Positions 13,780-21,561 of a DNA stretch of 22,234 bases are shown here, piece by piece. The first letter of the stretch is position 1, and each line of letters begins with the position of its first letter. The position numbers and the translations under genes are program-made. The DNA is from Streptomyces sp. NRRL F-4489 (lineage in GTDB: Bacteria > Actinomycetota > Actinomycetes > Streptomycetales > Streptomycetaceae): the NCBI RefSeq assembly GCF_001509485.1, contig NZ_LLZI01000294.1, positions 1 through 22,234 on the forward strand, written 5' to 3'. The notes beneath the pieces are model-generated. The model was not told where the DNA came from. It saw only the letters and a program-made list of their open reading frames with translations, and made no database searches.

Positions 13780-15204
13780 ATGGCCCTCACCCCCACCTGG
13801 CGGCTGCGCGCCGCGTTCGCCCGCCGGCTCTCCGCGATGTACGGCACCGAAGTCCCCGCGTACACCACCCTCCTGGAGGTGACCGCCGAGATCAACGCCG
13901 AGGTCACCGCCCGCGACCCGGACGCCGGCCGGCTCGGCGGCCCGGACCGCGTCACCGCCGAACGCCACGGCGCCATCCGCGTCGGTACCCCCGGCGAACT
14001 CCGCCAGGCCGCCCAGATCTTCGCCGCCCTCGGCATGCACCCGGTCGGCTTCTACGACCTCCGGGACGGCCCCGGCGCGGTGCCCGTCGTCTCCACCGCC
14101 TTCCGCCCCACCGACCCCGCCGAACTCGACCGCAACCCCTTCCGGGTGTTCACCTCCCTCCTCACCACCGCCGACCGCCGCTTCTTCGACCCCGGCCTGG
14201 AAGCCCGGCTGACCGCCTTCCTCGCCCGCCGCCGCCTCTTCCCGCCCGAACTCCTCCGCCTCGCCGAGCGCGCCGAACGCGCCGGCGGCCTCGACGCACC
14301 CGACGCCGAACGCTTCCTGACCCTCGCCGTCGGCGCGTTCACGCTCTCCACCGACCCCGTGGACCGCGCCTGGTACGCCGAACTGGAGCGGATCTCCGCC
14401 GTCGCCGCCGACATCGGCGGGGTCACCACCACCCACATCAACCACCTCACCCCCCGCGTTCTGGACATCGATGCCCTCTACCGGCGGATGGGGGAGCGCG
14501 GCATCACCATGATCGACCGGATCCAGGGGCCGCCGCGCTGGTCAGGACCGGACGTGCTGCTGCGCCAGACCTCCTTCCGCGCCCTGGCCGAACCCCGCAC
14601 CTTCCGCGAACCGGACGGCCACCTCACCCGCGGCTCCCTGCGCGTCCGCTTCGGCGAGGTCGAGGCCCGCGGGATCGCCCTCACCCCGGCCGGCCGGGCC
14701 CGCTACGACGCCCTGACGGCCGAGACCGAACACCGCGCCGCCGGCCGCCCCGACGCCGAACGGCAGCACCTCGCCCGCGCCCTGTGGGACGACGGCTTCC
14801 CCCGCACCGAACGCCAACTCGCCGCGGACGGGCTCGCGTTCTTCACCTACCGAGCGGCGACCGGCCGCCCCCGCGACGGCCGCCGCCCGCCCGCCGACCT
14901 CGCCGGACTGCTCGACGGCGGCTGGCTCACCGCCCACCCGATCGTCTACGAGGACTTCCTGCCCCGCTCCGCCGCCGGCATCTTCCGCTCCAACCTCACC
15001 GGCGACGGCACCCGCGACCCGCACCGCGACGGCACCCCCTTCGACGCCGACCGCCTCGCCGGCCTCCTCGGCCGCCCGGTCCTCGACCCGTTCGCCTGCT
15101 ACGCCGACCAGCGGGACCGCTCCCTGCGCCGGGCCCTCACCACCCTCGGCGCCGACGCCGCCCTGCGCGCCCTGGTCCCCGCGCCCCAGCCCACCGACGC
15201 GTAA
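13780..15204 (+). CDS. hglS: 2-oxoadipate dioxygenase/decarboxylase (HglS, DUF1338)
   Basis: 474-residue non-haem iron enzyme of the VOC-like DUF1338/YdcJ family. The characterised P. putida HglS converts 2-oxoadipate to D-2-hydroxyglutarate with O2, completing lysine catabolism. Seen: TAERHGAIRVGT with metal-ligand candidate His63 and Arg67, GFYDLRDG, THINHLTPRVLDID with His219 as second ligand candidate, and FGEVEARGIALT carrying the likely acidic ligand. The C-terminal YEDFLPRSAAGIFRSNL is near the substrate site. Length is normal for the family. ATG 13780 has AGGAG 5 nt upstream, and only 19 bp separate it from the FAD oxidase. Product stereochemistry is taken from the family, not seen. 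Confidence 0.85.
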   Translation: MALTPTWRLRAAFARRLSAMYGTEVPAYTTLLEVTAEINAEVTARDPDAGRLGGPDRVTAERHGAIRVGTPGELRQAAQIFAALGMHPVGFYDLRDGPGAVPVVSTAFRPTDPAELDRNPFRVFTSLLTTADRRFFDPGLEARLTAFLARRRLFPPELLRLAERAERAGGLDAPDAERFLTLAVGAFTLSTDPVDRAWYAELERISAVAADIGGVTTTHINHLTPRVLDIDALYRRMGERGITMIDRIQGPPRWSGPDVLLRQTSFRALAEPRTFREPDGHLTRGSLRVRFGEVEARGIALTPAGRARYDALTAETEHRAAGRPDAERQHLARALWDDGFPRTERQLAADGLAFFTYRAATGRPRDGRRPPADLAGLLDGGWLTAHPIVYEDFLPRSAAGIFRSNLTGDGTRDPHRDGTPFDADRLAGLLGRPVLDPFACYADQRDRSLRRALTTLGADAALRALVPAPQPTDA

Positions 15205-15232
15205 GTCCCTTACCTCTTCCGGGAGTTCACCG

Positions 15233-16810
15233 ATGACCGCCACCAGCGCGCACCCCGCCGCCCTCGGCCTCCCCGCCGCCGACGCCCTGCGGGACCGCGC
15301 CACCACCGCCCTGCGCCGCTGCGGCGCCGACGGCCTGGACGGCTACCCGCGGCAGGCCCCCGCGGCCGGCGGCACGATCGCCGCCCGCACCCCGCTCACC
15401 GGCGCCGTCCTCGCCCACCTGCCCGCCACCACCCCCGAAGCCGCCGAGGCCGCCCTCGCCGACGCCCACCGCACCTTCCACACCTGGCGCACCGTCCCCG
15501 CCCCGGTCCGCGGCGCCCTGGTCAAACGGCTCGGCGCGCTGCTGACCGCCCACCAGGACGACCTCGCCGACCTGGTGACGCTGGAGGCCGGCAAGATCCG
15601 TTCGGAAGCGCTCGGCGAGGTCCGGGAGATGATCGACATCTGCGATTTCGCGGTCGGCCTCTCCCGCCAGCTCTACGGCCGTACGATCGCCGGCGAACGC
15701 CCCGGCCACCGGCTCTCCGAGAGCTGGCACCCGCTCGGCGTCACCGGCGTGATCTCCGCCTTCAACTTCCCCGTCGCCGTCTGGTCCTGGAACACCGCCC
15801 TCGCCCTGGTCTGCGGCGACCCGGTGGTCTGGAAGCCCTCCGAACTCGCCCCGCTCACCGCCCTGGCCTGCGCCGCCCTGCTCGCCCGCGCCGCCGCCGA
15901 CACCGGCGCCCCGCCCGGCGTCCACCACCTGCTGCTCGGCGGCCCCGCACTCGGCGAACTCCTCGCCGACGACCCCCGGGTGGCCCTGGTCAGCGCCACC
16001 GGCTCGGTCCGCATGGGCCGCCAGGTCGCCCCGCGCGTCGCCGCCCGCTTCGGCCGCTGCCTGCTGGAGCTCGGCGGCAACAACGCCGCCGTGGTCACCC
16101 CCTCCGCCGACCTCGACCTCACCGTCCGCGGGGTGGTCTTCGCCGCCGCCGGCACCGCCGGCCAGCGCTGCACCACCCTGCGCCGGCTGATCGTCCACGA
16201 AGACCTCGCCGACCGCCTCACCGAGCGCGTCGCCCACGCCTACGACCAGCTCCCGATCGGCAACCCGTACCATCCGGACACCCTCGTCGGCCCGTTGATC
16301 AGCACCGCCGCGCACACCGCGATGGCCGAGGCGCTGGCCGCCGCCCGCCGCGACGGCGGCACCCTGGTCACCGGCGGCGACCGCCACCACGCCGACCAGG
16401 CCCCGGACGCCGCCTACGTCCGCCCCGCCCTCGTCACCATGCCCGCCCAGACGGAGATCGTCCGCACCGAGACCTTCGCCCCGATCCTCTACGTGCTGAC
16501 CTACCGCACCCTGGACGAGGCCATCGCCCTGCAGAACGGCGTCCCGCAGGGCCTGTCCTCCAGCATCTTCACCCGCGACCAGCGGGAGGCCGAACGCTTC
16601 CTGGCCGCCGACGGCTCCGACTGCGGTATCGCCAACGTCAACATCGGCACCTCCGGCGCGGAGATCGGCGGCGCGTTCGGCGGTGAGAAGGACACCGGCG
16701 GCGGCCGGGAATCCGGCTCCGACGCCTGGCGCTCCTACATGCGCCGGGCCACCAACACGGTCAACTACTCCACCGATCTTCCGCTCGCCCAGGGCGTCAA
16801 TTTCCTTTAG
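15233..16810 (+). CDS. amaB: Antiquitin-type aldehyde dehydrogenase (L-piperidine-6-carboxylate/aminoadipate semialdehyde dehydrogenase)
   Basis: 525-residue NAD(P)-dependent dehydrogenase of the ALDH7 group, which oxidises alpha-aminoadipate semialdehyde (in equilibrium with piperideine-6-carboxylate) to 2-aminoadipate. Seen: the cofactor strand GVTGVISAFNFPVAVWSWN, VVWKPSE, general base Glu279 in LLELGGNNA, nucleophile Cys313 in TAGQRCTTLRR, and the group-specific C-terminus SDAWRSYMRRATNTVNYS. Glu-Cys spacing of 34 residues is normal. ATG 15233 follows GGGAG at 7 nt, 28 bp after hglS, so it is the third gene of the operon. Together the genes cover pipecolate to aminoadipate and 2-oxoadipate to 2-hydroxyglutarate; the aminotransferase between these steps is absent. 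Its stop is only 17 bp from the end of the convergent gene. Confidence 0.9.
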   Translation: MTATSAHPAALGLPAADALRDRATTALRRCGADGLDGYPRQAPAAGGTIAARTPLTGAVLAHLPATTPEAAEAALADAHRTFHTWRTVPAPVRGALVKRLGALLTAHQDDLADLVTLEAGKIRSEALGEVREMIDICDFAVGLSRQLYGRTIAGERPGHRLSESWHPLGVTGVISAFNFPVAVWSWNTALALVCGDPVVWKPSELAPLTALACAALLARAAADTGAPPGVHHLLLGGPALGELLADDPRVALVSATGSVRMGRQVAPRVAARFGRCLLELGGNNAAVVTPSADLDLTVRGVVFAAAGTAGQRCTTLRRLIVHEDLADRLTERVAHAYDQLPIGNPYHPDTLVGPLISTAAHTAMAEALAAARRDGGTLVTGGDRHHADQAPDAAYVRPALVTMPAQTEIVRTETFAPILYVLTYRTLDEAIALQNGVPQGLSSSIFTRDQREAERFLAADGSDCGIANVNIGTSGAEIGGAFGGEKDTGGGRESGSDAWRSYMRRATNTVNYSTDLPLAQGVNFL

Positions 16811-16827
16811 AAAATGGATACTTGGGG

Positions 16828-17616
16828 TCAGTGGCCCGCCCGGCCCAGGTCGGCCACCAGGGTCGGGGACGGGCGGGGGATGGCGCCGAAGTCGTCGTCG
16901 TCCCCGTCCACCACCAGTCGGCCGATCACCCGCTCCAGCGCGTCCGGCAGCGTCGGGGCCAGGCCGCTGTGCCACTGCACGAGGAGGTTGTGCCGCGCCT
17001 CGTCCGGCAGCAGCCGCCGCTCGTCGAACGCCGCCGGCGCCCGCGGCTCCTCGCCCGGCCCGTGCGCCGCCTGCTCGCGCCAGTACGCCGCGTCCCGGAA
17101 CTCCCCGTCCCGGCGGTGCGCCAGATACAGGCAGTACGCGGCGGTCCGGCTGCCGGCCCCGGCGCCGAAGTGCCACCAGAAGCGGGCCGCGCCGTCCCGG
17201 CCGGCGATGTGCAGCAGGCAGCCGAAGACCAGCGCGCCCTCCGGATCGATGCGGTGGTCGTCCACCAGCCGCTCCAGGCTCGCCGCGGCCGCCGCCGCGT
17301 TGACCACCAGCGCGCAGGCCAGCGCGAGTTCCTGCGTCGCCTCGTCCCGCGCGGTGGGATAGCCGCTGGGCGCGGGCCGCCCCGGCCGCAGCGCCGCGGG
17401 ATCCACCGGCCCGGCGGCCGGCGCCTCCCGGCCGATCCCGTCGAGCGCGCCGGTCGCGTCCAGCGCGCCGAAATCCGCCAGCCCGCCGATCCCGGCCACC
17501 GCCGCGGCGGCGCTCAGCAGCGATTCGACGGTCTCCCGCCGCCCGCCGGCTTCCCCGCACCGCCGCGCCCTCGTCCGTTCCCCCATGTCCGGTCCCCCTC
17601 GTCCTGGTCCGTTCAT
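16828..17616 (-). CDS. Unknown helical-repeat-like protein coupled to sigma factor
   Basis: 262-residue protein, function not recognised. The N-terminal 90 residues are low-complexity and Ala/Gly/Pro-rich. From about 90 to 190 it looks helical with TPR/Sel1-like spacing: ATQELALACALVVNAAAAAASLERL, then ARFWWHFGAGAGSRTAAYCLYLAHRRDGEFRDAAYWREQA. It has an acidic DDDD at 239-242 and no membrane segment. Similar proteins often accompany sigma factors in streptomycetes, as I recall. Its ATG overlaps the sigma stop (ATGA, 17613-17616), which implies translational coupling. A second ATG at 17586 has a better site (GAGGGGG at 7 nt) and could give a 252-residue form. It may sense or modulate the sigma factor, but it lacks an obvious anti-sigma (ZAS) motif. 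Confidence 0.6.
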   Translation of the reverse strand: MNGPGRGGPDMGERTRARRCGEAGGRRETVESLLSAAAAVAGIGGLADFGALDATGALDGIGREAPAAGPVDPAALRPGRPAPSGYPTARDEATQELALACALVVNAAAAAASLERLVDDHRIDPEGALVFGCLLHIAGRDGAARFWWHFGAGAGSRTAAYCLYLAHRRDGEFRDAAYWREQAAHGPGEEPRAPAAFDERRLLPDEARHNLLVQWHSGLAPTLPDALERVIGRLVVDGDDDDFGAIPRPSPTLVADLGRAGH

Positions 17617-18215
17617 CCCTGGTCGATGCCGAGCGCGGCGGCCAGCTTCCGCTTGCCCCGGCTCGCGTACGAGCGCACGGTCACCTCGTCCACCCCGAGC
17701 AGCGCGGCGATCTGCGCGTCGCCGTAGCCGATGACATGGCGCAGCACGATCACGTCACACTGCCGCTCCGGCAGCCGGGAGATCGCCGCGTACAGCCCCA
17801 ACTGGCTCTCCAGCATGGCGAACTGCTGCTGGCATTCGCGCAGCAGGGCGTGGGTGACGACGGCGAACGCGGCGGTCTCGGTGAGCGCGGTCGGCTGCCG
17901 CCGGTCGTAGAGCCACTCCATCACCTGCTCCTTGAGCACCGACCAGGCGTACGCCTCCACCGACGCCTGCCGCAGCGCGTGCGGCCACACCCGGGCCAGC
18001 CGCTCGTACGCGGCCCGGACCACCTCGCGGGCGGCGTCGCGGCCGCCGGTGTGCAGATAGGCGTAGGCGAGCCACTTGCGGGCGTGGGTGGCCAGGAACG
18101 CCTCGAAGGTGAGCGACAGCCGCCGCTGCGATCCGTCCGGACCGGTGGCTATCTCCATCGTGGCAGCGCGGGCCGGCCCGCTGGCCGGCCGAAGTCGGTC
18201 CCGGTGTGTGCTCAA
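17613..18215 (-). CDS. ECF-like sigma-70-family RNA polymerase sigma factor
   Basis: About 200 residues with both ECF core regions. Region 2 is SLTFEAFLATHARKWLAYAYLHTGGRDAAREVVRAAYERLARVW. Region 4 is AISRLPERQCDVIVLRHVIGYGDAQIAALLGVDEVTVRSYASRGKRKLAAAL, with a clear helix-turn-helix. The segment between them is longer and more helical (MEWLYDRRQ to QCQQQF-like text) than in short ECF factors. The start is uncertain. TTG 18215 has GAGGA at 7 nt and is used here. ATG 18158 has no ribosome site, and ATG 18299 has GGAGG with no spacer. It overlaps the unknown downstream gene by 4 bp and is divergent from a methyltransferase gene. No anti-sigma gene is recognised. Confidence 0.8.
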   Translation of the reverse strand: MSTHRDRLRPASGPARAATMEIATGPDGSQRRLSLTFEAFLATHARKWLAYAYLHTGGRDAAREVVRAAYERLARVWPHALRQASVEAYAWSVLKEQVMEWLYDRRQPTALTETAAFAVVTHALLRECQQQFAMLESQLGLYAAISRLPERQCDVIVLRHVIGYGDAQIAALLGVDEVTVRSYASRGKRKLAAALGIDQG

Positions 18216-18501
18216 CGCGCCGTCCTCGTTCCCCTCGCCGTGCGCCGCCGCGGCGCCACCGCGTGCGGTGACCGCGCCGGGAGGACGGTGTGCCCTCATC
18301 CTCCAATCAACCGGAAAGACCACCGTTTTGTGGCACCGGACGGCAAATAATCCGGCGCTCCGTATTCATATGATTACTCGCCGCCGGGTTCCGGCCACGC
18401 CCCGAAAGGCGCCCCGGCGCACTCGGCGGGTGTCGGGCGCATGAAGCGCCGCCCGCCGGGCAGTGCATCAGGCGAGGCGGCAACGGCGGTGGGGAGGCGG
18501 C
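18216..18501. other. Divergent intergenic region, AT-rich centre
   Basis: About 286 bp between the sigma factor and the methyltransferase. Bases 18300-18380 are markedly less GC-rich than the surroundings. Both promoters should be here, but no clear -35/-10 pair could be assigned; the uncertain sigma start means part may be coding. Confidence 0.5.
18362..18377. promoter_or_regulatory. Near-perfect AT-rich palindrome, possible operator
   Basis: GTATTCATATGATTAC reads the same on both strands except for one mismatched pair (T18365/T18374) around the core TCATATGA. It is the most AT-rich element of the divergent region between the sigma gene and the methyltransferase gene, so it could be a regulator site for either. 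Confidence 0.45.
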
Positions 18502-19323
18502 GTGTTGAGCGCGGAAGAGCCCGTGGTGGACCTGCAACTGGACCGGGCGCACTCGGCCCGGATCTACGACTACCTGCTCGGCGGCAAGACCAACTTCCTG
18601 GCCGACCGGCTCGCCGCCGGCCGGGTGCTGGGCGTCTTCCCGGCCGCGCTGGTGGCCGCGCGCATCAACCGCGAGTTCATGCACCGCGCCACCCGGCACC
18701 TGGCCGCCGCGGGCCTGCGCCAGTTCCTCGACATCGGCACCGGCATCCCCACCTCGCCCAACCTCCACGAGATCGCCCAGGCCACCGCCCCCGACGCCCG
18801 GGTCGTCTACACCGACAACGACCCCATCGTCCTGGCCCACGCCGCCGCCCTGCTGCACGGCACCCCCGAGGGCCGCACCGCCTACGTACCGGCCGACGTC
18901 ACCGACCCCGCCGGCATCCTGGCCGCGCCGCGGCTGCGCGCGACCCTGGACCTGACCCGGCCCGTCGCGCTGAGCCTGAACGCCCTGATGCACTTCGTCC
19001 CCGACGACGGCCGCGACCGCGCGCACACCGCCGTGGAGACCCTCAAGGCCGCCCTGCCCAGCGGCAGCACCCTGGCGATGACCCACGCCACCCCGGACTA
19101 CAGCCCCGACGCGATGGGCGAGATCGCCCGGATCTACCGCGAGGCCGGCACCGCCCTGCAGTTCCGCACCCGCGCGGAGTTCCTGCGCTTCTTCGACGGC
19201 TGGGAACTCCTCGACCCCGGCGTCACCCTCTCCCACCAGTGGCGCCCCGACCGCCCCGAGGACGCCGGCCACGTCACCGACGCCGAGGCCGCCTGCTACG
19301 CCGCCGTCGCCCGCAAACCCTGA
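18502..19323 (+). CDS. SAM-dependent methyltransferase, DUF574/SAMT family
   Basis: 273-residue class I-like methyltransferase of the family abundant in Streptomyces. Seen: the N-terminal hallmark HSARIYDYLLGGKTNF (residues 17-32), the SAM-binding FLDIGTGIPTSPNLHEIAQ (75-93), the acidic strand end VVYTDNDPIVL, LSLNALMHFVPDD, and the C-terminal YYAAVARK-like ending. The family's substrates are mostly unknown. GTG 18502 (GGGGAGG upstream at 4 nt) or the next codon TTG 18505 (7 nt) is the likely start. An in-frame ATG at 18463 would add Arg-rich residues across the ribosome site and is rejected. The gene is transcribed alone, divergent from the sigma factor and convergent with the dha operon. 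Confidence 0.88.
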   Translation: MLSAEEPVVDLQLDRAHSARIYDYLLGGKTNFLADRLAAGRVLGVFPAALVAARINREFMHRATRHLAAAGLRQFLDIGTGIPTSPNLHEIAQATAPDARVVYTDNDPIVLAHAAALLHGTPEGRTAYVPADVTDPAGILAAPRLRATLDLTRPVALSLNALMHFVPDDGRDRAHTAVETLKAALPSGSTLAMTHATPDYSPDAMGEIARIYREAGTALQFRTRAEFLRFFDGWELLDPGVTLSHQWRPDRPEDAGHVTDAEAACYAAVARKP

Positions 19324-19352
19324 CGCCGGGCCCCGCCACCCCGGGCCCGGCG
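19324..19352. terminator. Perfect 10-bp hairpin between convergent genes
   Basis: CGCCGGGCCC (19324-19333) and GGGCCCGGCG (19343-19352) pair perfectly around a 9-nt loop. The hairpin begins immediately after the methyltransferase stop and 11 bp from the dhaM stop, so it may terminate both strands. Confidence 0.75.
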
Positions 19353-19363
19353 CCGCAGCGGGC

Positions 19364-19780
19364 TCACTCCTTGCGGTAGCCGTACGCCTCCCCGGCCGCC
19401 GCCGCGACCGCCGCCAGATCCGCCCCGGCCGAGGCGGTGACCACCGCGGCCACCGCCCCCTCCACGAACGGCGCGTCCACCAGCCGCGCGCCCTCGGGGA
19501 GTTCATCGCCCTCGGCGACCATCGACTTCACCGTCAGCACCGCGCTGCCGAGGTCCACCAGCAGCGCCACCCCGGCCCCGCGGTCCACCTCCCGGGCCGC
19601 GGCCGCGATCAGCTCCGAACTCGTCCCCAGCCCGCCGTCCGGCGTGCCGCCGGCCGCCGCCACCGGCACCTTCTCCGCGCCGTCCCCGGCCAGCCCGCGC
19701 GCCAGCGCCGCCACCGACTCGGCGACCGCCTTGCTGTGCGACACCAGCACCACGCCGACCAGGGCCTCCCCGGCGCTCAT
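19364..19780 (-). CDS. dhaM: Dihydroxyacetone kinase phosphotransferase subunit DhaM
   Basis: 138-residue EIIA-Man-like subunit that passes phosphate from the PTS protein HPr to the ADP held by DhaL. The phospho-acceptor histidine is His15 in GVVLVSHSKAVAESV. The GGTPDGGLGTSSELI loop and VALLVDLGSAVLTVK strand are typical. Only this domain is present; the HPr and EI-like domains fused to it in E. coli are absent, so general HPr and enzyme I encoded elsewhere must supply phosphate. Its ATG overlaps the dhaL stop by 4 bp (ATGA, 19777-19780), implying translational coupling. Last gene of dhaK-dhaL-dhaM. Confidence 0.93.
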   Translation of the reverse strand: MSAGEALVGVVLVSHSKAVAESVAALARGLAGDGAEKVPVAAAGGTPDGGLGTSSELIAAAAREVDRGAGVALLVDLGSAVLTVKSMVAEGDELPEGARLVDAPFVEGAVAAVVTASAGADLAAVAAAAGEAYGYRKE

Positions 19781-20385
19781 CGGGCCGCCTCCGCGAGCGC
19801 CGCGAACAGCAGGGCCGACGAGGTCGCGCCCGGATCCTGGTGCCCGATGCTCCGCTCGCCGAGATAACTGGCCCGCCCCTTCCTGGCGAGCAGCGGCACG
19901 GTCGCCCGCGCCCCCTCCTCGGCCGCCTCGGCCGCCGCGTCGAACGACGTCCCCAGCGCCTCCACGGCCGGCACCAGCGCGTCCAGCATGGTCTTGTCGC
20001 CGGGCGCCGAACCGCCCAGTTCCTGTACGGCCTTCACCCCGGTGTCCAGCGCGGACCGCAACTCGCCGGCCGTCACCTGCGGGGCGTCGCCGAGGCTCTT
20101 CCCCGTCCGCCGCAGCAGCGTCCCGTACAGCGGGCCGGAGGCCCCGCCCACCTTCGAGATCAGCTCCCGTCCCGCGGCGATCAGCACCGCCCCCGGCGTC
20201 CCGGGCGGCGCGCCCTCCAATATCGCCACCACACCGGCGAATCCCCGCCGCATATTGGACCCGTGGTCGGCGTCCCCGATGGCGGAGTCCAGCTCGGTGA
20301 GCCGGTCCGCGTCCCGATCGATCAGCGCCGCCGCCGCGGTCAGCCACCGCACCGCGAACCTGGCGTCCAGCACCGCGTCACTCAC
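19777..20385 (-). CDS. dhaL: Dihydroxyacetone kinase ADP-binding subunit DhaL
   Basis: 202-residue all-helical subunit that holds the nucleotide. The Mg-ADP binding aspartates Asp33, Asp38 and Asp40 lie in ELDSAIGDADHGSNMRRGF with the same spacing as Asp30, Asp35 and Asp37 of E. coli DhaL. Also seen are SKVGGASGPLYGTLLRR and the C-terminal RSIGHQDPGATSSALLFAAL. In PTS-dependent systems ADP stays bound as a cofactor, is rephosphorylated by DhaM, and passes phosphate to dihydroxyacetone on DhaK. The start is GTG 20385 with GAGGGG about 7 nt upstream. It lies 104 bp after dhaK and overlaps dhaM by 4 bp. Confidence 0.93.
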   Translation of the reverse strand: MSDAVLDARFAVRWLTAAAALIDRDADRLTELDSAIGDADHGSNMRRGFAGVVAILEGAPPGTPGAVLIAAGRELISKVGGASGPLYGTLLRRTGKSLGDAPQVTAGELRSALDTGVKAVQELGGSAPGDKTMLDALVPAVEALGTSFDAAAEAAEEGARATVPLLARKGRASYLGERSIGHQDPGATSSALLFAALAEAAR

Positions 20386-20489
20386 ACCATCACCCCTCTG
20401 CGCAACCGGCCCCGAGCCCTGACTTCCACCGGCCGGCACCGCAGCGCCGACCGCTTCCCCGCCGTCCCGCACGGCGCGCCCCGCCACCG

Positions 20490-21482
20490 CTACCGCCCCC
20501 ACCGCAGCGCGGCCGTGCGCACCGGGGCGTCCCACAACCGCAGCAGCTCCCCGTCCGCCTGGCACAGCGTCACCGAGCAGCCGGCCATGTCCAGCGAGGT
20601 CACGTAATTCCCGACCAACGTACGGGCGACCGCCACCTCGCGCGCGTCGAGCACCCGGCGCACCTCCGCGGCGAACCCGTACAGCTCCAGCAGCGGCGTC
20701 GCGCCCATCCCGTTCACCAGCACCAGTACCGGCAGCCGCGGCGAGAGGTCCTCCAGGATCGCGTCCAGGGACACCTCCGCGATCTCCCGGGACGTCATCA
20801 TCCCGCGCCGCTCCCGCCCCGGCTCGCCGTGGATGCCGACGCCCAACTCCAGCTGGCCGTCGGGGAGTTCGAAGGTCGGGCCGCCCTTCGCGGGCGTCGA
20901 GCAGGGGCTCAGCGCCACCCCGAAGCTGCGCGAACCGGCGACCACCTGCCGGGCCAGCGCCTCGACCCGCTCCAGCGGCATGCCCTCCTCGGCCGCCGCC
21001 CCCGCGATCTTCTCCACGAAGAGCGTCGCGCCGGTGCCGCGCCGCCCGGCGGTGAACGTCGAGTCGGTCACCGCCACGTCGTCGTCCACCAGCACCGTGG
21101 CGACCTGCACGCCCTCGTCCTCGGCCAGCTCCGCCGCCATCCGGAAGTTCAGTACGTCGCCGGTGTAGTTCTTCACCACGAACAGCACCCCGCGCCCGCT
21201 GTCCACCGCCGCCGCGGCCCGCACCATCTGGTCCGGCACCGGCGAGGTGAACACCTCGCCCGGACACGCCGCGTCCAGCATCCCGGGGCCCACGAACCCG
21301 GCGTGCAGCGGCTCGTGCCCGCTGCCGCCGCCGGAGAGCAGCGCCACCTTCCCGGCCACCGGCGCGTCCCGCCGTACGACGACCCGGTTCTCCACATCCA
21401 CCACCAGCTCCGGATGCGCCGCGGCCATCCCGCGCAGCGCATCCGCGACCACGGTCTCGGGGACGTTGATGAGCATTTTCAC
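20490..21482 (-). CDS. dhaK: Dihydroxyacetone kinase substrate-binding subunit DhaK
   Basis: 330-residue subunit that binds dihydroxyacetone as a hemiaminal to a histidine. With GTG 21482 as start, the key residues fall at the same numbers as in E. coli DhaK: His56 (GGGSGHEPLHAGF), Lys104 and Asp109 (VVKNYTGDVLNF) and the covalent His218 (GVGIHGEPG). Length is normal. AGGAGGT lies 4-5 nt before GTG 21482; ATG 21476 is a possible alternative. It opens the dhaK-dhaL-dhaM operon, which yields dihydroxyacetone phosphate for glycolysis, for example from glycerol oxidation. No DhaR, DhaS or GlpR-type regulator gene is adjacent within the window. Confidence 0.95.
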   Translation of the reverse strand: MKMLINVPETVVADALRGMAAAHPELVVDVENRVVVRRDAPVAGKVALLSGGGSGHEPLHAGFVGPGMLDAACPGEVFTSPVPDQMVRAAAAVDSGRGVLFVVKNYTGDVLNFRMAAELAEDEGVQVATVLVDDDVAVTDSTFTAGRRGTGATLFVEKIAGAAAEEGMPLERVEALARQVVAGSRSFGVALSPCSTPAKGGPTFELPDGQLELGVGIHGEPGRERRGMMTSREIAEVSLDAILEDLSPRLPVLVLVNGMGATPLLELYGFAAEVRRVLDAREVAVARTLVGNYVTSLDMAGCSVTLCQADGELLRLWDAPVRTAALRWGR

Positions 21483-21561
21483 GGGTACCTCCTGGTGAGC
21501 TCGGCAAGCAGCGCTGCGTCCGGTGTCCTACCGGGCCGGTCCCGGTCCCGTGGTCCGCCGG

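Noticed and set aside
15227..17560. Minus-strand open frame of 777 codons opposite the aldehyde dehydrogenase
   Set aside because: Shadow frame of the ALDH gene and, beyond it, an out-of-frame read of the sigma-partner gene; Gly/Val-rich text without motifs.
18216..18323. Longer N-terminus of the sigma factor from a GTG at 18323
   Set aside because: No ribosome-binding site and a low-complexity Ala/Gly/Arg stretch; TTG 18215 has GAGGA at good spacing, though ATG 18299 cannot be fully excluded.
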